From the NCBI GenBank assembly GCA_037039685.1, contig JAWNGF010000003.1, positions 2,294,001 through 2,358,000 on the forward strand: 64,000 nucleotides of DNA, read 5' to 3'. The first letter of the stretch is position 1, and the number at the start of each line of letters is the position of its first letter. The translations under genes were made by a program, and so were the position numbers. The notes under the pieces are model-generated. The model was not told the DNA's origin, ran no database searches, and saw only the letters and a list, made by a program, of their open reading frames with translations. The stretch is from Ceratobasidium sp. AG-K (taxonomy: Eukaryota; Basidiomycota; Agaricomycetes; Cantharellales; Ceratobasidiaceae). Of the stretch, positions 1-8,271 are shown piece by piece.

Positions 1-20
1 GTTGCATCTCAGTGTAACAC

Positions 21-349
21 TGTTGCAACCCTCTATGCTGGTTGACTGACATCTGTGTCCATTCATGCCTTATAGGCCTCAAGCTGCCTTAGAGGCTCTG
101 TTACCATATGCTAAGTTGCTAGTGCAACCTTAGCAACTGTATGACAATGGCCTCAAGGCCTAGTGACTTAGTTGCACTTGAGGGGAGAGATGACAAGGCA
201 AAGCAAGCTGGAGTAAGTCCATGCTTGCAAGCTGGTATATATAGTCTGAGGCAAAAATGCCTCAAAGTGGTACAATACATATAGTGGCCAATCAGGCACC
301 ACACTCAGTCAGCAAATCACAAAGACCCTCTAGGTGGAAGTTCTAGAAG
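21..349 (-). repeat. Old family-C-like LTR fragment, minus orientation
   Basis: The left end (TGTTGCAACC) matches the terminus of the family C LTRs in reverse orientation. The stretch at about 186-246 (GACAAGGCAAAGCAAGCTGG, then a TATATATA box) resembles the same part of C2 at 9912-9970. The rest is diverged, so this is a related but older LTR. It is the outermost host of the nest: solo LTR C1 is inserted at its position 350, and it resumes after the target duplication at 7805. Nothing coding is visible. Confidence 0.5.
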
Positions 350-416
350 TGTTGTGACCTGTCTCTCCCTCTTTCTCTGTTTGCGGACTTGTGGCTTGTA
401 CGGGTGCCTTAAGTGC
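350..416 (+). mobile_element. Solo LTR C1, left part
   Basis: This begins TGTTGTGACC and matches the start of the complete family C LTR at 22406. It is cut after 67 bp by element A1 and resumes at 7364. The target duplication AGAAG is at 345-349 and 7800-7804. No internal C sequence is present, so it is a solo LTR left by LTR-LTR recombination. Confidence 0.85.
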
Positions 417-831
417 TGTCCCGACTTGGGTCAATTAGGTATATGAAAGTTAAGGGGTTCGACTTGGAGAAGTCTTAGAACCCAAGGAGTAGCAATAGTT
501 AAGAGGATTTGATTTAGCAAGTCCTAGTGGAGAAGAGGTCAAGCTCTGTCGTTAACCGGCTTGACCTCTGGGTTTATATACATGAGGGAACCGTGCCACG
601 TCATTAGATATCAGTGTGGGAAAGCCGAGTACAACCGATGATAAGCGAGATAAAAGACATGACTCGACATTCTGGAAGTTCTGGAAGCATCACCAATATC
701 AAATGAAAAGACAAATACGTCACATGATACAAGTTTAAGCGCCAGAGGACATTTGTACCAAAAAAGGAAAGTGTTCGGAAAAAAAGACATAAAATCGGAA
801 TAAAATGTCTGAGCTTAGTCAGCTCATGACA
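417..831 (-). repeat. A1 3' LTR
   Basis: This is a 415 bp TG...CA LTR, left-hand because the element is on the minus strand. Read on the minus strand, it is directly preceded by a polypurine tract (832-843, AGGAGGGGG). A TATA box lies at about 577. An inverted repeat of GAGGTCAAGC arms lies at about 536-570. Confidence 0.93.
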
Positions 832-841
832 TTACCCCCTC

Positions 842-3800
842 CTAAGGGCCTGGCGCGGTGGGGTGGAGTTTGTGAAATTTATCAACCAGTTCAGGAGCGT
901 TTTTGAGATCTTCCTTTGACTGCCAAGAGTTGTCTGCATGAGAGTATCCTTTCCACTTAACGTAATAGTGGAGTTGACGGCGGATTTTCTTGGAATTAAG
1001 GATCTCTTCGACTTCCCATTCTTCCTCTCCATCTTGTGTGACAATAGGGGGTGGTTGAGCGGGTTTGCGGCCATGGGGGTCAGAGTGGAATTTCTTGAGC
1101 AGCATGACGTGGAAGACAGGATGAACTTTCATTGATTTTGGTAATTCCAGTCTAAAGGCATGAGTTCCTACTTTTTCCATTACTTTGTAAGGGCCTAAAA
1201 CTTTGTGGGAGAGTTTTACTGAGGGTCTGTCTGTGGAAATGTTCTGATGATTAAGCCAGACTTTATCCCCCGGGTTTATCTCTTCTGGTTCTTTGGCTCC
1301 TTTATCAAAGTAGTATTTATAGGACTGATTTGCTAGGATGAGGGCAGCTTTGACTTCGTCGTATCCTTTCAACAGGAATTCCGCATGGGCATCAGCTTCA
1401 GGGACAGTATGGTCTGATTCTTCCCCGATGTTCATTCTAGGGTTGAAACCCTGGCAGATTTGGAAAGGGGTTTTGCCAGTGGATGCTTGGATTCCATTGT
1501 TGTAAGCAAATTCTGCCATAGGGAGCAGGGCCACCCAGTCATTTTGCCTATGGTTGACAAAAGCTCTGATAAAGATTTCAACGACTTGGTTTGCTTGTTC
1601 TGACTGTCCGTCTGTCCTTGGATGGTAGGCTGTGCTGAAGGTAGGTTTTACGTCCAACCGTTTGTACAGATGCCTAATGAACTTTGAGTTGAAAGTGGAT
1701 CCTCTATCCGAGACTGTTGCTTTTGGGGTGCCATGAAGTTTCCAAATGTTTGCAATGAAGATATTGGCTATGTCTACTGCTGTGGCCGTTGATTTGCAAG
1801 GGATATAGTGTGCCATCTTGGAGAACCGATCTACTACTGTCAAGATTGCGTCATATCCTTCTGATTCTGGGAGCCCTACAATCATGTCATAGGAGATCTC
1901 TTCCCAGGGTCTCTCAGGAATATGTAAAGGACGCAGTAGTCCTGTGGGGAGTTGGTTCGATGGTTTAATTTGAATGCATGTCTCGCAGTGTGACACATAA
2001 GAGTTGACAAATTTCTTCATGGTTGGCCAGTAGTAAGTTCTTGAGACCAATTCTAATGTTCTTGCTTGTCCAGGATGCCCGGCTGTAATATTGTCATGGC
2101 GCGATTCCAATATCAGGTTTCTGATGGTTTCATCCTTGGGGACAAAGATCTTCCCTTTGAACATTAGGAGTCCTTCTCTGTATTCCCAATCTTTGACTTT
2201 TTCTCCGTTTCTCAGCTTATTGTGGGCTTCTTCTAATCTGGAATCTTCAAGGATTGCTTGTCTGATTAGGTCGTTAATCTCCTGGTCAGGGGTAATAGCC
2301 GAAATGAAAATGTCTGGTTTGAGGAGAACTTGGTTCTCTACCCCCTCCAAAGGTTCTAGGTCATATCGCCTTGAGAGAATGTCTGCTTTTTTGTTTTGGC
2401 TTCCTGGCCTGTACAAGATTTGGAAGTTGAAGTCTACCAAGAAATTCATCCAGCGGATTTGGCGTTGATTCAATTGTTTGGATGATGAGAAGTATTCCAA
2501 ATTTTTGTGATCTGTTATCACTTGAACAGCTTTTTCTGTGCCTTGAAGTAGGTGCCGCCATTCTTTGAAAGCTCTAATTATTGCCAATAGTTCTTTGTCG
2601 AAAATGTCATAGTTTCGTTCAGCCGGATTTAGTGATTTAGAAAGAAAAGCTACAGGGTGTAGTTTCCCTTCTTCATCCTTCTGAGATAAAACTGCTCCTG
2701 TGGCAAATCCCGATGCATCTGTCTTGAGGAAAAATTCCTTATTCTGATTGGGCTGCATCATTACAGGTGCCACTTTAAGAGCTTCTTTTAGTGCATTCAT
2801 GGCCTCTTGTTCTTTGCTTGTCCACTGCCACTTTTGATCCTTCTTAAGTAGGTTGTACAGAGGTCTGGCTTTGCCGGCAAAGTCTTGAATGAATCTTTGA
2901 TAGAAATTGACAAATCCTAGGAATTCTTGAACTTGTTTGACATTTTTGGGAGCTTTCCAATTCATAGCCGCTGTGACCTTTTCCTGATCCGTTTCGATTC
3001 CTTTATTGGAAATGACCAATCCTACCCAGTCCAGTTTGGTCTGGTGGAATTTGCATTTCCTCAATTTCGCGATCAGCTTGTGTTCCCTTAGTCTTCTTAG
3101 CACCTCTTTCACCTGTCCTGGATGATCTTCAACTCGTTTGGAAAAAAAAAAGATATCATCAATGTATACGAGTACGAAAACCCCCATAATGTCCCTGAAT
3201 ATAGAGTTCATTAGGGACTGGAAGCTTGATGGGGCGTTTTTGAGACCGAAGGGCATGACTTTCCATTCGTACATGCCGTATTGAGTTTTGAATGCTGTTT
3301 TCCATTCATGGCCTGCTGCTATTCGGGTTTGATGGAATCCTTGTGCCAAGTCTAGAGTGGTGCCAATGACAAATCTTTCCAGGGCCCTTAACCATTGGTC
3401 CAATAGAGGTATTCCACTTGCGTTGAATTTGCATAGCGAATTCACATATCTGTAGTCAACGCAAAAGCGTAATTCTGGGTTGTTTGGATCTTCTGGATGT
3501 GGTTTTTTGACAAACAGAACCGGGGAAGCCAAAGGAGACTTAGAAATCTGAATGTGTCCCCTTCGGATAAGGGTTTCTAGTACTTTCTTCATTTCTTTGT
3601 CTTCAGCTGGGGATGTTTTGTAAATAGGGCCATGCTTTAGTTTAGGTTCTGGTAAGAGGTCAAGCGTAATGTCAGTTGGCCTGTGAGGTGGGAGTTCTTC
3701 TAATCTGGACTCGTCGAACACATCCGCGAACTCTTTGTATTCCTCTGGTAATGTAGTTTCTGCTGCGATTTGGAGCGTAGATGGGACTTCTAGGCAGTTT

Positions 3801-4240
3801 TTTGAGCAGAATTCGCTTGTGTATGCAATTGTCCTATTTTTCCAATTAATTTGTGGGTTATGTTTCTTGAGCCATGACATCCCGAGTACGATAGGGTGTC
3901 TTCCAATGTTTGTAACATGACATTCTATTTCGTTGGAATGTGTTCCCATGACAAGTTTAAATTTGGTATAGTGGGTGACTTTTCCAGACGAGACTTCTCG
4001 TCCATCTATGACTCGCAGGGTCTTGGGTTTTTTGTGTTGGAAAAGGGGAAGGTTTGCCTCTTTTGCTAGGGAAGGGTTGATGAAACAGGAGGTTGCGCCG
4101 CAGTCAAGAAGTGCTTGTCCAGAGAATCTTTTTGATCTGTTAACTGACTTAGAACCAGGAGCCGTAGCTAGTGGATGAGCGGTGAAATCAAGGTATAATT
4201 GGTTTTCATTTGATATTGACATGATTTCTAGTTCATCCAT
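842..4240 (-). CDS. pol: A1 Pol polyprotein (PR-RT-RNaseH-IN-chromodomain)
   Basis: The frame of 1,132 codons is uninterrupted. Domains in order: retropepsin-like protease with DCGAT at residues 46-50; reverse transcriptase with FGLKNAP near 331 and the catalytic YIDD at 359-362; RNase H with TDASG at 507-511; integrase with an H-H-C-C zinc site ending at C752/C755 and the triad D785, D845, E881, which is exactly the D-D-35-E spacing; a GPY/F module at LGPYKV near 1015; and a chromodomain at about 1073-1115 (EVEEIL...YYVKWKGY) expected to guide integration to marked chromatin. The first ATG is given as the start, but the frame stays open upstream across the gag stop. Synthesis as a Gag-Pol fusion by -1 frameshifting is therefore more likely than separate initiation. 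Confidence 0.95.
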   Translation of the reverse strand: MDELEIMSISNENQLYLDFTAHPLATAPGSKSVNRSKRFSGQALLDCGATSCFINPSLAKEANLPLFQHKKPKTLRVIDGREVSSGKVTHYTKFKLVMGTHSNEIECHVTNIGRHPIVLGMSWLKKHNPQINWKNRTIAYTSEFCSKNCLEVPSTLQIAAETTLPEEYKEFADVFDESRLEELPPHRPTDITLDLLPEPKLKHGPIYKTSPAEDKEMKKVLETLIRRGHIQISKSPLASPVLFVKKPHPEDPNNPELRFCVDYRYVNSLCKFNASGIPLLDQWLRALERFVIGTTLDLAQGFHQTRIAAGHEWKTAFKTQYGMYEWKVMPFGLKNAPSSFQSLMNSIFRDIMGVFVLVYIDDIFFFSKRVEDHPGQVKEVLRRLREHKLIAKLRKCKFHQTKLDWVGLVISNKGIETDQEKVTAAMNWKAPKNVKQVQEFLGFVNFYQRFIQDFAGKARPLYNLLKKDQKWQWTSKEQEAMNALKEALKVAPVMMQPNQNKEFFLKTDASGFATGAVLSQKDEEGKLHPVAFLSKSLNPAERNYDIFDKELLAIIRAFKEWRHLLQGTEKAVQVITDHKNLEYFSSSKQLNQRQIRWMNFLVDFNFQILYRPGSQNKKADILSRRYDLEPLEGVENQVLLKPDIFISAITPDQEINDLIRQAILEDSRLEEAHNKLRNGEKVKDWEYREGLLMFKGKIFVPKDETIRNLILESRHDNITAGHPGQARTLELVSRTYYWPTMKKFVNSYVSHCETCIQIKPSNQLPTGLLRPLHIPERPWEEISYDMIVGLPESEGYDAILTVVDRFSKMAHYIPCKSTATAVDIANIFIANIWKLHGTPKATVSDRGSTFNSKFIRHLYKRLDVKPTFSTAYHPRTDGQSEQANQVVEIFIRAFVNHRQNDWVALLPMAEFAYNNGIQASTGKTPFQICQGFNPRMNIGEESDHTVPEADAHAEFLLKGYDEVKAALILANQSYKYYFDKGAKEPEEINPGDKVWLNHQNISTDRPSVKLSHKVLGPYKVMEKVGTHAFRLELPKSMKVHPVFHVMLLKKFHSDPHGRKPAQPPPIVTQDGEEEWEVEEILNSKKIRRQLHYYVKWKGYSHADNSWQSKEDLKNAPELVDKFHKLHPTAPGP

Positions 4241-4255
4241 ATTACTAGCTAATAT

Positions 4256-4303
4256 GTCACCGAGTACTTGGCTCCTTAATAAGCCTCGGTGACGTCTTTT
4301 CCC
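4256..4303 (-). promoter_or_regulatory. Candidate -1 ribosomal frameshift signal, A1 gag-pol
   Basis: On the minus strand the heptamer GGGAAAA (4297-4303) sits in the gag frame as G GGA AAA, the X XXY YYZ pattern. Three nucleotides later comes a perfect 9 bp inverted repeat, GTCACCGAG with CTCGGTGAC, and the gag stop TAA lies in its loop. A -1 slip at the heptamer enters the pol frame, which is open from there to the pol ATG. Copy A3 keeps the heptamer, and its stem differs only by a G-U-type change at the base. Confidence 0.65.
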
Positions 4304-5628
4304 GATTCGATGTCTGAAGAGATTTCTTCAATCTGAGCTTCAAACCCTGACGCTGTGTTCTTGGAAGGACAGACTCTTGCTGAGTGTCCCTTGCCACCGC
4401 AGGTGAAGCAAATCATTGGTCCTTTTCCTTTTCCATCAAGGTCCATTGCATTAGGGTCTTTGGCAGGAGTGGACAGTTTGGGTGTTTGGATGGTAGGAGC
4501 GTTGAGGTTACTGGTTCGGGTGTCTCTTTGAATTGCTCCAAAGGGGACATTTCCTTTTGTCCCATCATCCCAGGAGATCTGTGGAACTGGACGGCCCTTG
4601 GCGTTTCTGGTAATGCTTGAGATTTTGCCGTATTGCACCCCCCCTGTAGGTTTTGACATAAAGACTCGATCGTTTACATTGAATCTTTGACCTAGTGAGG
4701 TGTTTGGAGTACTTGTGGTTGTCTTGGAAGTACTTTGTTTCGAAGTGGTGTTTTGTGGGTTTTGCAACTTCTTTGGTGCGTTAATAGCATTCATTGTGGA
4801 GTCAATTTCCAGGGCTCTTTCGCAAACTTGGTTGAATGTCCTTGTCACTTTGTGGGGTTTAAAGTTCTGTGACACCATGGCCATCTTGATTTCATCTTTA
4901 AGACCGTCATAGAAATCATCACAAAGTACTCGATCAGTGTACCCGAGTACCGATGAATAAGTGACAAAGTCTCGTAGATAATCTTGGAACGAGTTCTTCT
5001 GGATCAATTTTTTGTATAATTGTCTATATCGGTCAATCTTGTGGACATCGCCAAACCTAGCTTGCATTTTGTTCCAGAATTCATCCATGTCGTGTAGCCA
5101 ATTTGTTGCTCCCCTTCTTGCTGTGTCCACATCAATTCCGGGTTGCATCCATACATAGGCAGGCCCCTTGCAATAACCTATGATATAAGTGATTTTTTGT
5201 TCTGTGGTTGCTTGTGGCGACATATGATTTATGTACAAGGTACATTGCGACTTAAACTCATCAAATTTATCGACATCTCCAGAAAATTCTTCTGGGGGAT
5301 GCATTTTGAGTTTGTATCCTGGGGTGGTTGTTGACGCGGTGGTGGAGGGTGTTGCCCCTAGGTTTGCAAGTGACTGAGATACTGCATTCATTAATTGGTG
5401 AAGGGGTGCAATTTGTGCAGTTTGATTTTGAATTGCATGGATATCTGCAATGTTATTGTCGATCCCCTGTTCTAGGGTAGAGGTGATACCATTTAAGGCA
5501 TTAATATGACTGTTAATTTTTCGCACTTCGTCTATTAAGGCATTGATTGCATGTGCAACTACATTGGGTCCGGATGTTGCTGAAATTTGGGTAAATCCCC
5601 CTTGACTAGGTGATGGGGCTCTTGACAT
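4276..5628 (-). CDS. gag: A1 Gag (capsid-nucleocapsid)
   Basis: This is a 450-codon frame from the ATG at 5628 (MSRAPSPSQ). The same ATG opens the A3 copy, so I prefer it to the longer reading from 5685, which starts at a non-ATG codon. The central part has the retrotransposon-gag fold signature (about 180 residues with tryptophans in MDEFWNKMQARFG). A CCHC zinc knuckle (CFTCGGKGHSARVC) near the C-terminus would bind the RNA genome. It forms the intracellular virus-like particle. The C-terminal codons overlap pol in the -1 frame. Confidence 0.92.
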   Translation of the reverse strand: MSRAPSPSQGGFTQISATSGPNVVAHAINALIDEVRKINSHINALNGITSTLEQGIDNNIADIHAIQNQTAQIAPLHQLMNAVSQSLANLGATPSTTASTTTPGYKLKMHPPEEFSGDVDKFDEFKSQCTLYINHMSPQATTEQKITYIIGYCKGPAYVWMQPGIDVDTARRGATNWLHDMDEFWNKMQARFGDVHKIDRYRQLYKKLIQKNSFQDYLRDFVTYSSVLGYTDRVLCDDFYDGLKDEIKMAMVSQNFKPHKVTRTFNQVCERALEIDSTMNAINAPKKLQNPQNTTSKQSTSKTTTSTPNTSLGQRFNVNDRVFMSKPTGGVQYGKISSITRNAKGRPVPQISWDDGTKGNVPFGAIQRDTRTSNLNAPTIQTPKLSTPAKDPNAMDLDGKGKGPMICFTCGGKGHSARVCPSKNTASGFEAQIEEISSDIESGKDVTEAY

Positions 5629-5653
5629 ATCGGAGCGGGGAAAACAGGTAGAT

Positions 5654-5905
5654 TTATTGGGATCCCAGGCCGTACAAAATATCACGGATTCTTCTTCGAA
5701 CCCTTCTGTCTTTAATGATGCGCAGACTTCTCAAAAATATCAATTCAAGATTTTCGTCTTCCAAGAACAACGCATTGATTACTCCTAGTTTGTCGTACTG
5801 TTCGTATATGTAGTTACGATGAACGTCTTCAATAAAGAGTTTTAAGGACTCTAGTCTAAGTTGTTCCCTGTGTTGTTCCTGTGTGAGTCGAGGTCTTGGT
5901 CCCAC
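5654..5905 (-). CDS. A1 small frame between ORF0 and gag
   Basis: This is an open frame of about 83 codons in the -1 frame relative to ORF0. It overlaps ORF0 by 55 nt and ends 25 nt before the gag ATG. It has no in-frame ATG, so it is unlikely to be translated alone. At the start of the overlap ORF0 carries CCCTTTT in the C CCT TTT phase, a possible -1 slippery site that would fuse this stretch to the coiled-coil protein. The product is basic and leucine-rich, with no family recognised. The same arrangement survives in A3 (36703-36912) and in decayed form in A2. Confidence 0.45.
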   Translation of the reverse strand: MGPRPRLTQEQHREQLRLESLKLFIEDVHRNYIYEQYDKLGVINALFLEDENLELIFLRSLRIIKDRRVRRRIRDILYGLGSQ

Positions 5906-6471
5906 TGAAAAGGGTTGGGTGCAATGGTATTAAGGTGATTTAGAAGGCGGTAATCCTGGTTAATAGGAATACGCACTTCTGCTGCTTGATGACAGTATTT
6001 GCCCTTGATTTTGTCTTTAAGGGTTTCGATAGTGCGCCACTGACGTTTGTTGTTGCTGGTGAGATTTTCGACCTTTCGAGTGTGTTTTTCTTGGATTTTT
6101 ATAAGTTGGTCGCAGTTTTCAATCAAGACCCGGGTTTGTTCTTGCAATCGCTCAACTTCGATATTAGTGTCCGCTAGGTTTATGCTTTGGACACGATCTT
6201 GATCGGCTTGTTGCTTGTTTGTATTGTCAAGGTCAATTTCAATGAACTCGAGCCTTGAATGGAGGGATTGATAATCGGCTTCCAGTTGATTGTGGTTTTC
6301 GTCGTTTCTGGTACATTCAACCCTTAAATCTTCTGCTTGTTCGACTTGATCTTCTTCTAGTACTTCAATTTGACTGTTTAATTCGTCGACTTTGGTATCT
6401 AGATCAAGTACAAAATCCTTTAGTCTAAAGACTGCTTTGCAGAGGCTAAAGAATGCGGGGAACACTTTCAA
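5851..6471 (-). CDS. A1 ORF0, coiled-coil protein upstream of gag
   Basis: This is an open frame of about 204-206 codons before gag. The product is rich in Glu, Gln, Asn, Lys and Leu with heptad-like spacing (LDTKVDELNSQIEVLEEDQ; LQEQTRVLIENCDQL), so a long coiled coil is predicted. It could be a separate structural or scaffold protein. No family is recognised. There is no ATG codon in the frame in A1, A2 or A3. Translation must use a non-AUG codon, or an upstream ATG must be joined by splicing: a GT...CTAAC...TTTAG intron-like segment overlaps its 5' end. Conservation of length and sequence in three copies argues that it is functional. Confidence 0.6.
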   Translation of the reverse strand: MKVFPAFFSLCKAVFRLKDFVLDLDTKVDELNSQIEVLEEDQVEQAEDLRVECTRNDENHNQLEADYQSLHSRLEFIEIDLDNTNKQQADQDRVQSINLADTNIEVERLQEQTRVLIENCDQLIKIQEKHTRKVENLTSNNKRQWRTIETLKDKIKGKYCHQAAEVRIPINQDYRLLNHLNTIAPNPFQWDQDLDSHRNNTGNNLD

Positions 6472-6935
6472 GGTTAATTAGTTAGTTACTAATTAGTTCC
6501 TTTCTAGTGCGTACTGATGGAAACGACGAGTTGATGTAGTTCTTGATGGATAAGAGTGTTAACTTGGGTGGTGCTCCGACCACTTTCCAGTTTTTGCTTG
6601 AGAGGATCTGGCTTCCTCGAGATGTTGGTTTGGAAGTGAAGGGTGCTAGGCGGTAAGCTTTTGCTTTATATACTCCTTTTCTGATCTTATCAGTTATCAG
6701 CAGCCTTGGGCGGGCGTGATAGCGACAGTGTATAACAGAGTAAGGGTGTATTTAGCTGACTAAAGCCGCTATGACCCGAAAGAGGATAACGATTGGGTTC
6801 ACTGACAGCGTATAGCGACGTGGGACTACTGGTCTATATCAAGTATAGCTCTTTGTCCGTTGTACTATGCCCGTTTTCCCGTGTACGTTCTATCTACTTG
6901 GTGGAAGAGCAGGGGCTTAAAGCCAATGCTAGGAA
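6472..6935 (-). other. A1 long untranslated leader
   Basis: About 460 bp lie between the priming site and ORF0, with no long open frame. A TATATAAA-like box on the minus strand (about 6662-6675) is conserved in A3 and as TATATGAA in A2, and could be an internal promoter. A GT...CTAAC...AG intron-like segment straddles the leader/ORF0 boundary. The leader is alignable in all three A copies. Confidence 0.5.
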
Positions 6936-6946
6936 GAGCTTGACCT
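6936..6946 (-). promoter_or_regulatory. A1 self-priming primer-binding site
   Basis: Two bases from the 5' LTR, the minus strand reads AGGTCAAGCTC. This is exactly complementary to GAGCTTGACCT inside the LTR (7068-7078), some 35 nt downstream of the TATA box, where the transcript should begin. No match to a tRNA 3' end (TGG...) is seen. This is the arrangement of Tf1-type self-primed elements. Confidence 0.65.
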
Positions 6947-6948
6947 AA

Positions 6949-7363
6949 TGTCCCGACTTGGGTCAATTAGGTATATGAAAGTTAAGGGGTTCGACTTGGA
7001 GAAGTCTTAGAACCCAAGGAGTAGCAATAGTTAAGAGGATTTGATTTAGCAAGTCCTAGTGGAGAAGAGGTCAAGCTCTGTCGTTAACCGGCTTGACCTC
7101 TGGGTTTATATACATGAGGGAACCGTGCCACGTCATTAGATATCAGTGTGGGAAAGCCGAGTACAACCAATGATAAGCGAGATAAAAGACATGACTCGAC
7201 ATTCTGGAAGTTCCGGAAGCATCACGAATATCAAATGAAAAGACAAATACGTCACATGATACAAGTTTAAGCGCCAGAGGACATTTGTACCAAAAAAAGA
7301 AAGTGTTCGGAAAAAAAGATATAAAATCGGAATAAAATGTCTGAGCTTAGTCAGCTCATGACA
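6949..7363 (-). repeat. A1 5' LTR
   Basis: This is a 415 bp promoter LTR with TG...CA ends. On the minus strand, TATATAAA is followed by a hairpin with 10 bp arms (GAGGTCAAGC / GCTTGACCTC). The 3' arm is the sequence complementary to the priming site. Confidence 0.93.
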
Positions 7364-7799
7364 AGTGCCCTTTCTCTCTGTAGAGCCCTCTCCCTTGTTT
7401 AGTGAGGTGTATGGATGATGTGTCACCATAAGTCATATGACTCATGCTGTTTTCTATTGGCTGGCCTACGCAGCCCCCTTTATGACTTGGACTCTGACTC
7501 AGGCATGTGACTCATGTATCTACTATGACTCACTTGCTTTCTGAGTATATATACTGGCTTGCAAGCATGGTCATCCCCAGCTTGCTTTGCCTTGTCAACT
7601 CTCCCTGCAGTGTGATCAGAGGCACTTGGCTACTTAGCCTTTAGCACAGCCACTTGGACTTAGGAGCTAGTGACTTGTACTGACAAGACTAGTGTTTGTC
7701 CACCTTAGTGATAGAGTCTTAGAAGACTTATCACACATTGTTCCCACATCTCAAAGGCCATTAGCAGTTGTCAACCATAGGCATTAGCAGGTTGCAACA
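7364..7799 (+). mobile_element. Solo LTR C1, right part
   Basis: This is the continuation of C1 after A1 (its first 5 bp are the A1 target duplication). It is alignable base by base with the LTR at 22406-22902 and ends GGTTGCAACA at 7799. The flanking AGAAG at 7800-7804 pairs with 345-349. Confidence 0.85.
7438..7553 (+). promoter_or_regulatory. C1 LTR promoter: four TGACTCA boxes and TATA
   Basis: TGACTCA occurs at 7438-7444, 7495-7501, 7508-7514 and 7526-7532, followed by TATATATA at 7544-7553. TGACTCA is the consensus for fungal Gcn4/CpcA-type bZIP activators and for AP-1. The C3 LTR keeps three of the four. Confidence 0.6.
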
Positions 7800-7804
7800 A
7801 GAAG

Positions 7805-7857
7805 GTCAAGCTTTCCAAAGGAAAGATCCAGAACATAGCACAGCCATATGGGCTGTG
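7805..7857 (-). repeat. Remainder of the old outer LTR
   Basis: These 53 bp lie between the C1 target duplication and the start of A2. By position they continue the old C-like LTR of 21-349. Similarity here is too weak to prove it. Confidence 0.3.
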
Positions 7858-8271
7858 TGTCATTAGCTGAATAAGCTCAGACATTTTATTCTGATTTTAT
7901 ATCTTTTTTTCTGAACACTTTCCTTTTTTGGTACAAATGTCCTCTGGCACTTAACTTGTATCATGTGATGTATTTGTCTTTTCATTTGATATTGGTGTTG
8001 CTTCTGGAACTTCCAGAATGTCAAGTCATATCTCTTATCTTGCTTATTGTTGGTTGTACTTGGCTTTCTTACACTGATAGATGATGACGTGGCACTGATC
8101 CCTCATGTATATAAACCCAGAGGTCAAGCCAGTTAATGACAAGGCTTGACCTCCTCTCCACTAGGACTTGCTTAAATCAAATCCTCTTACTATCACTATT
8201 CCTTGGGTTCTAAGACTTCTTACAGTCAAACCCCTTAACTTTTATACACCCAATTGACCCAAGTCAGGACA
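7858..8271 (+). repeat. A2 5' LTR
   Basis: This is a 414 bp LTR, reverse complement of the A1 LTR type, with TATATAAA at about 8109. AAGGCTTGAC at 8141-8150 is complementary to GTCAAGCCTT at 8276-8285, just past the LTR, which is the self-priming pair of this copy. Confidence 0.9.

Larger units (their letters stand above)
417..7363 (-). mobile_element. Element A1, complete Ty3/gypsy chromovirus
   Basis: This is a full-length element of 6,947 bp on the minus strand. It has 415 bp LTRs (417-831 and 6949-7363) that differ at about five sites by eye. The 5 bp target duplication AGTGC (412-416 and 7364-7368) shows that both ends belong to one insertion. In element order it holds a 5' LTR, self-priming site, long leader, coiled-coil frame, gag, pol with chromodomain, polypurine tract and 3' LTR. 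All main frames are open, so this copy may be competent. It is inserted into solo LTR C1. Unlike families B and C it has no ORF after pol: the pol stop lies about 10 bp from the 3' LTR. Confidence 0.95.

Noticed and set aside
3735..4178. Plus-strand frames inside A1 pol and gag (and similar antisense frames in the other elements)
   Set aside because: They lie antisense to a strong pol or gag frame, have no domain, and shift or break in other copies. They are by-products of codon use.
5629..5685. Longer gag start at 5685
   Set aside because: The upstream extension begins at a non-ATG codon and is not needed. The ATG at 5628 matches the A3 and A2 gag starts.
6662..6675. TATATAAA-like box in the A leader as a proven internal promoter
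   Set aside because: It is conserved in A1 and A3 but decayed in A2, and nothing else supports transcription from it. It is noted only in the leader entry.
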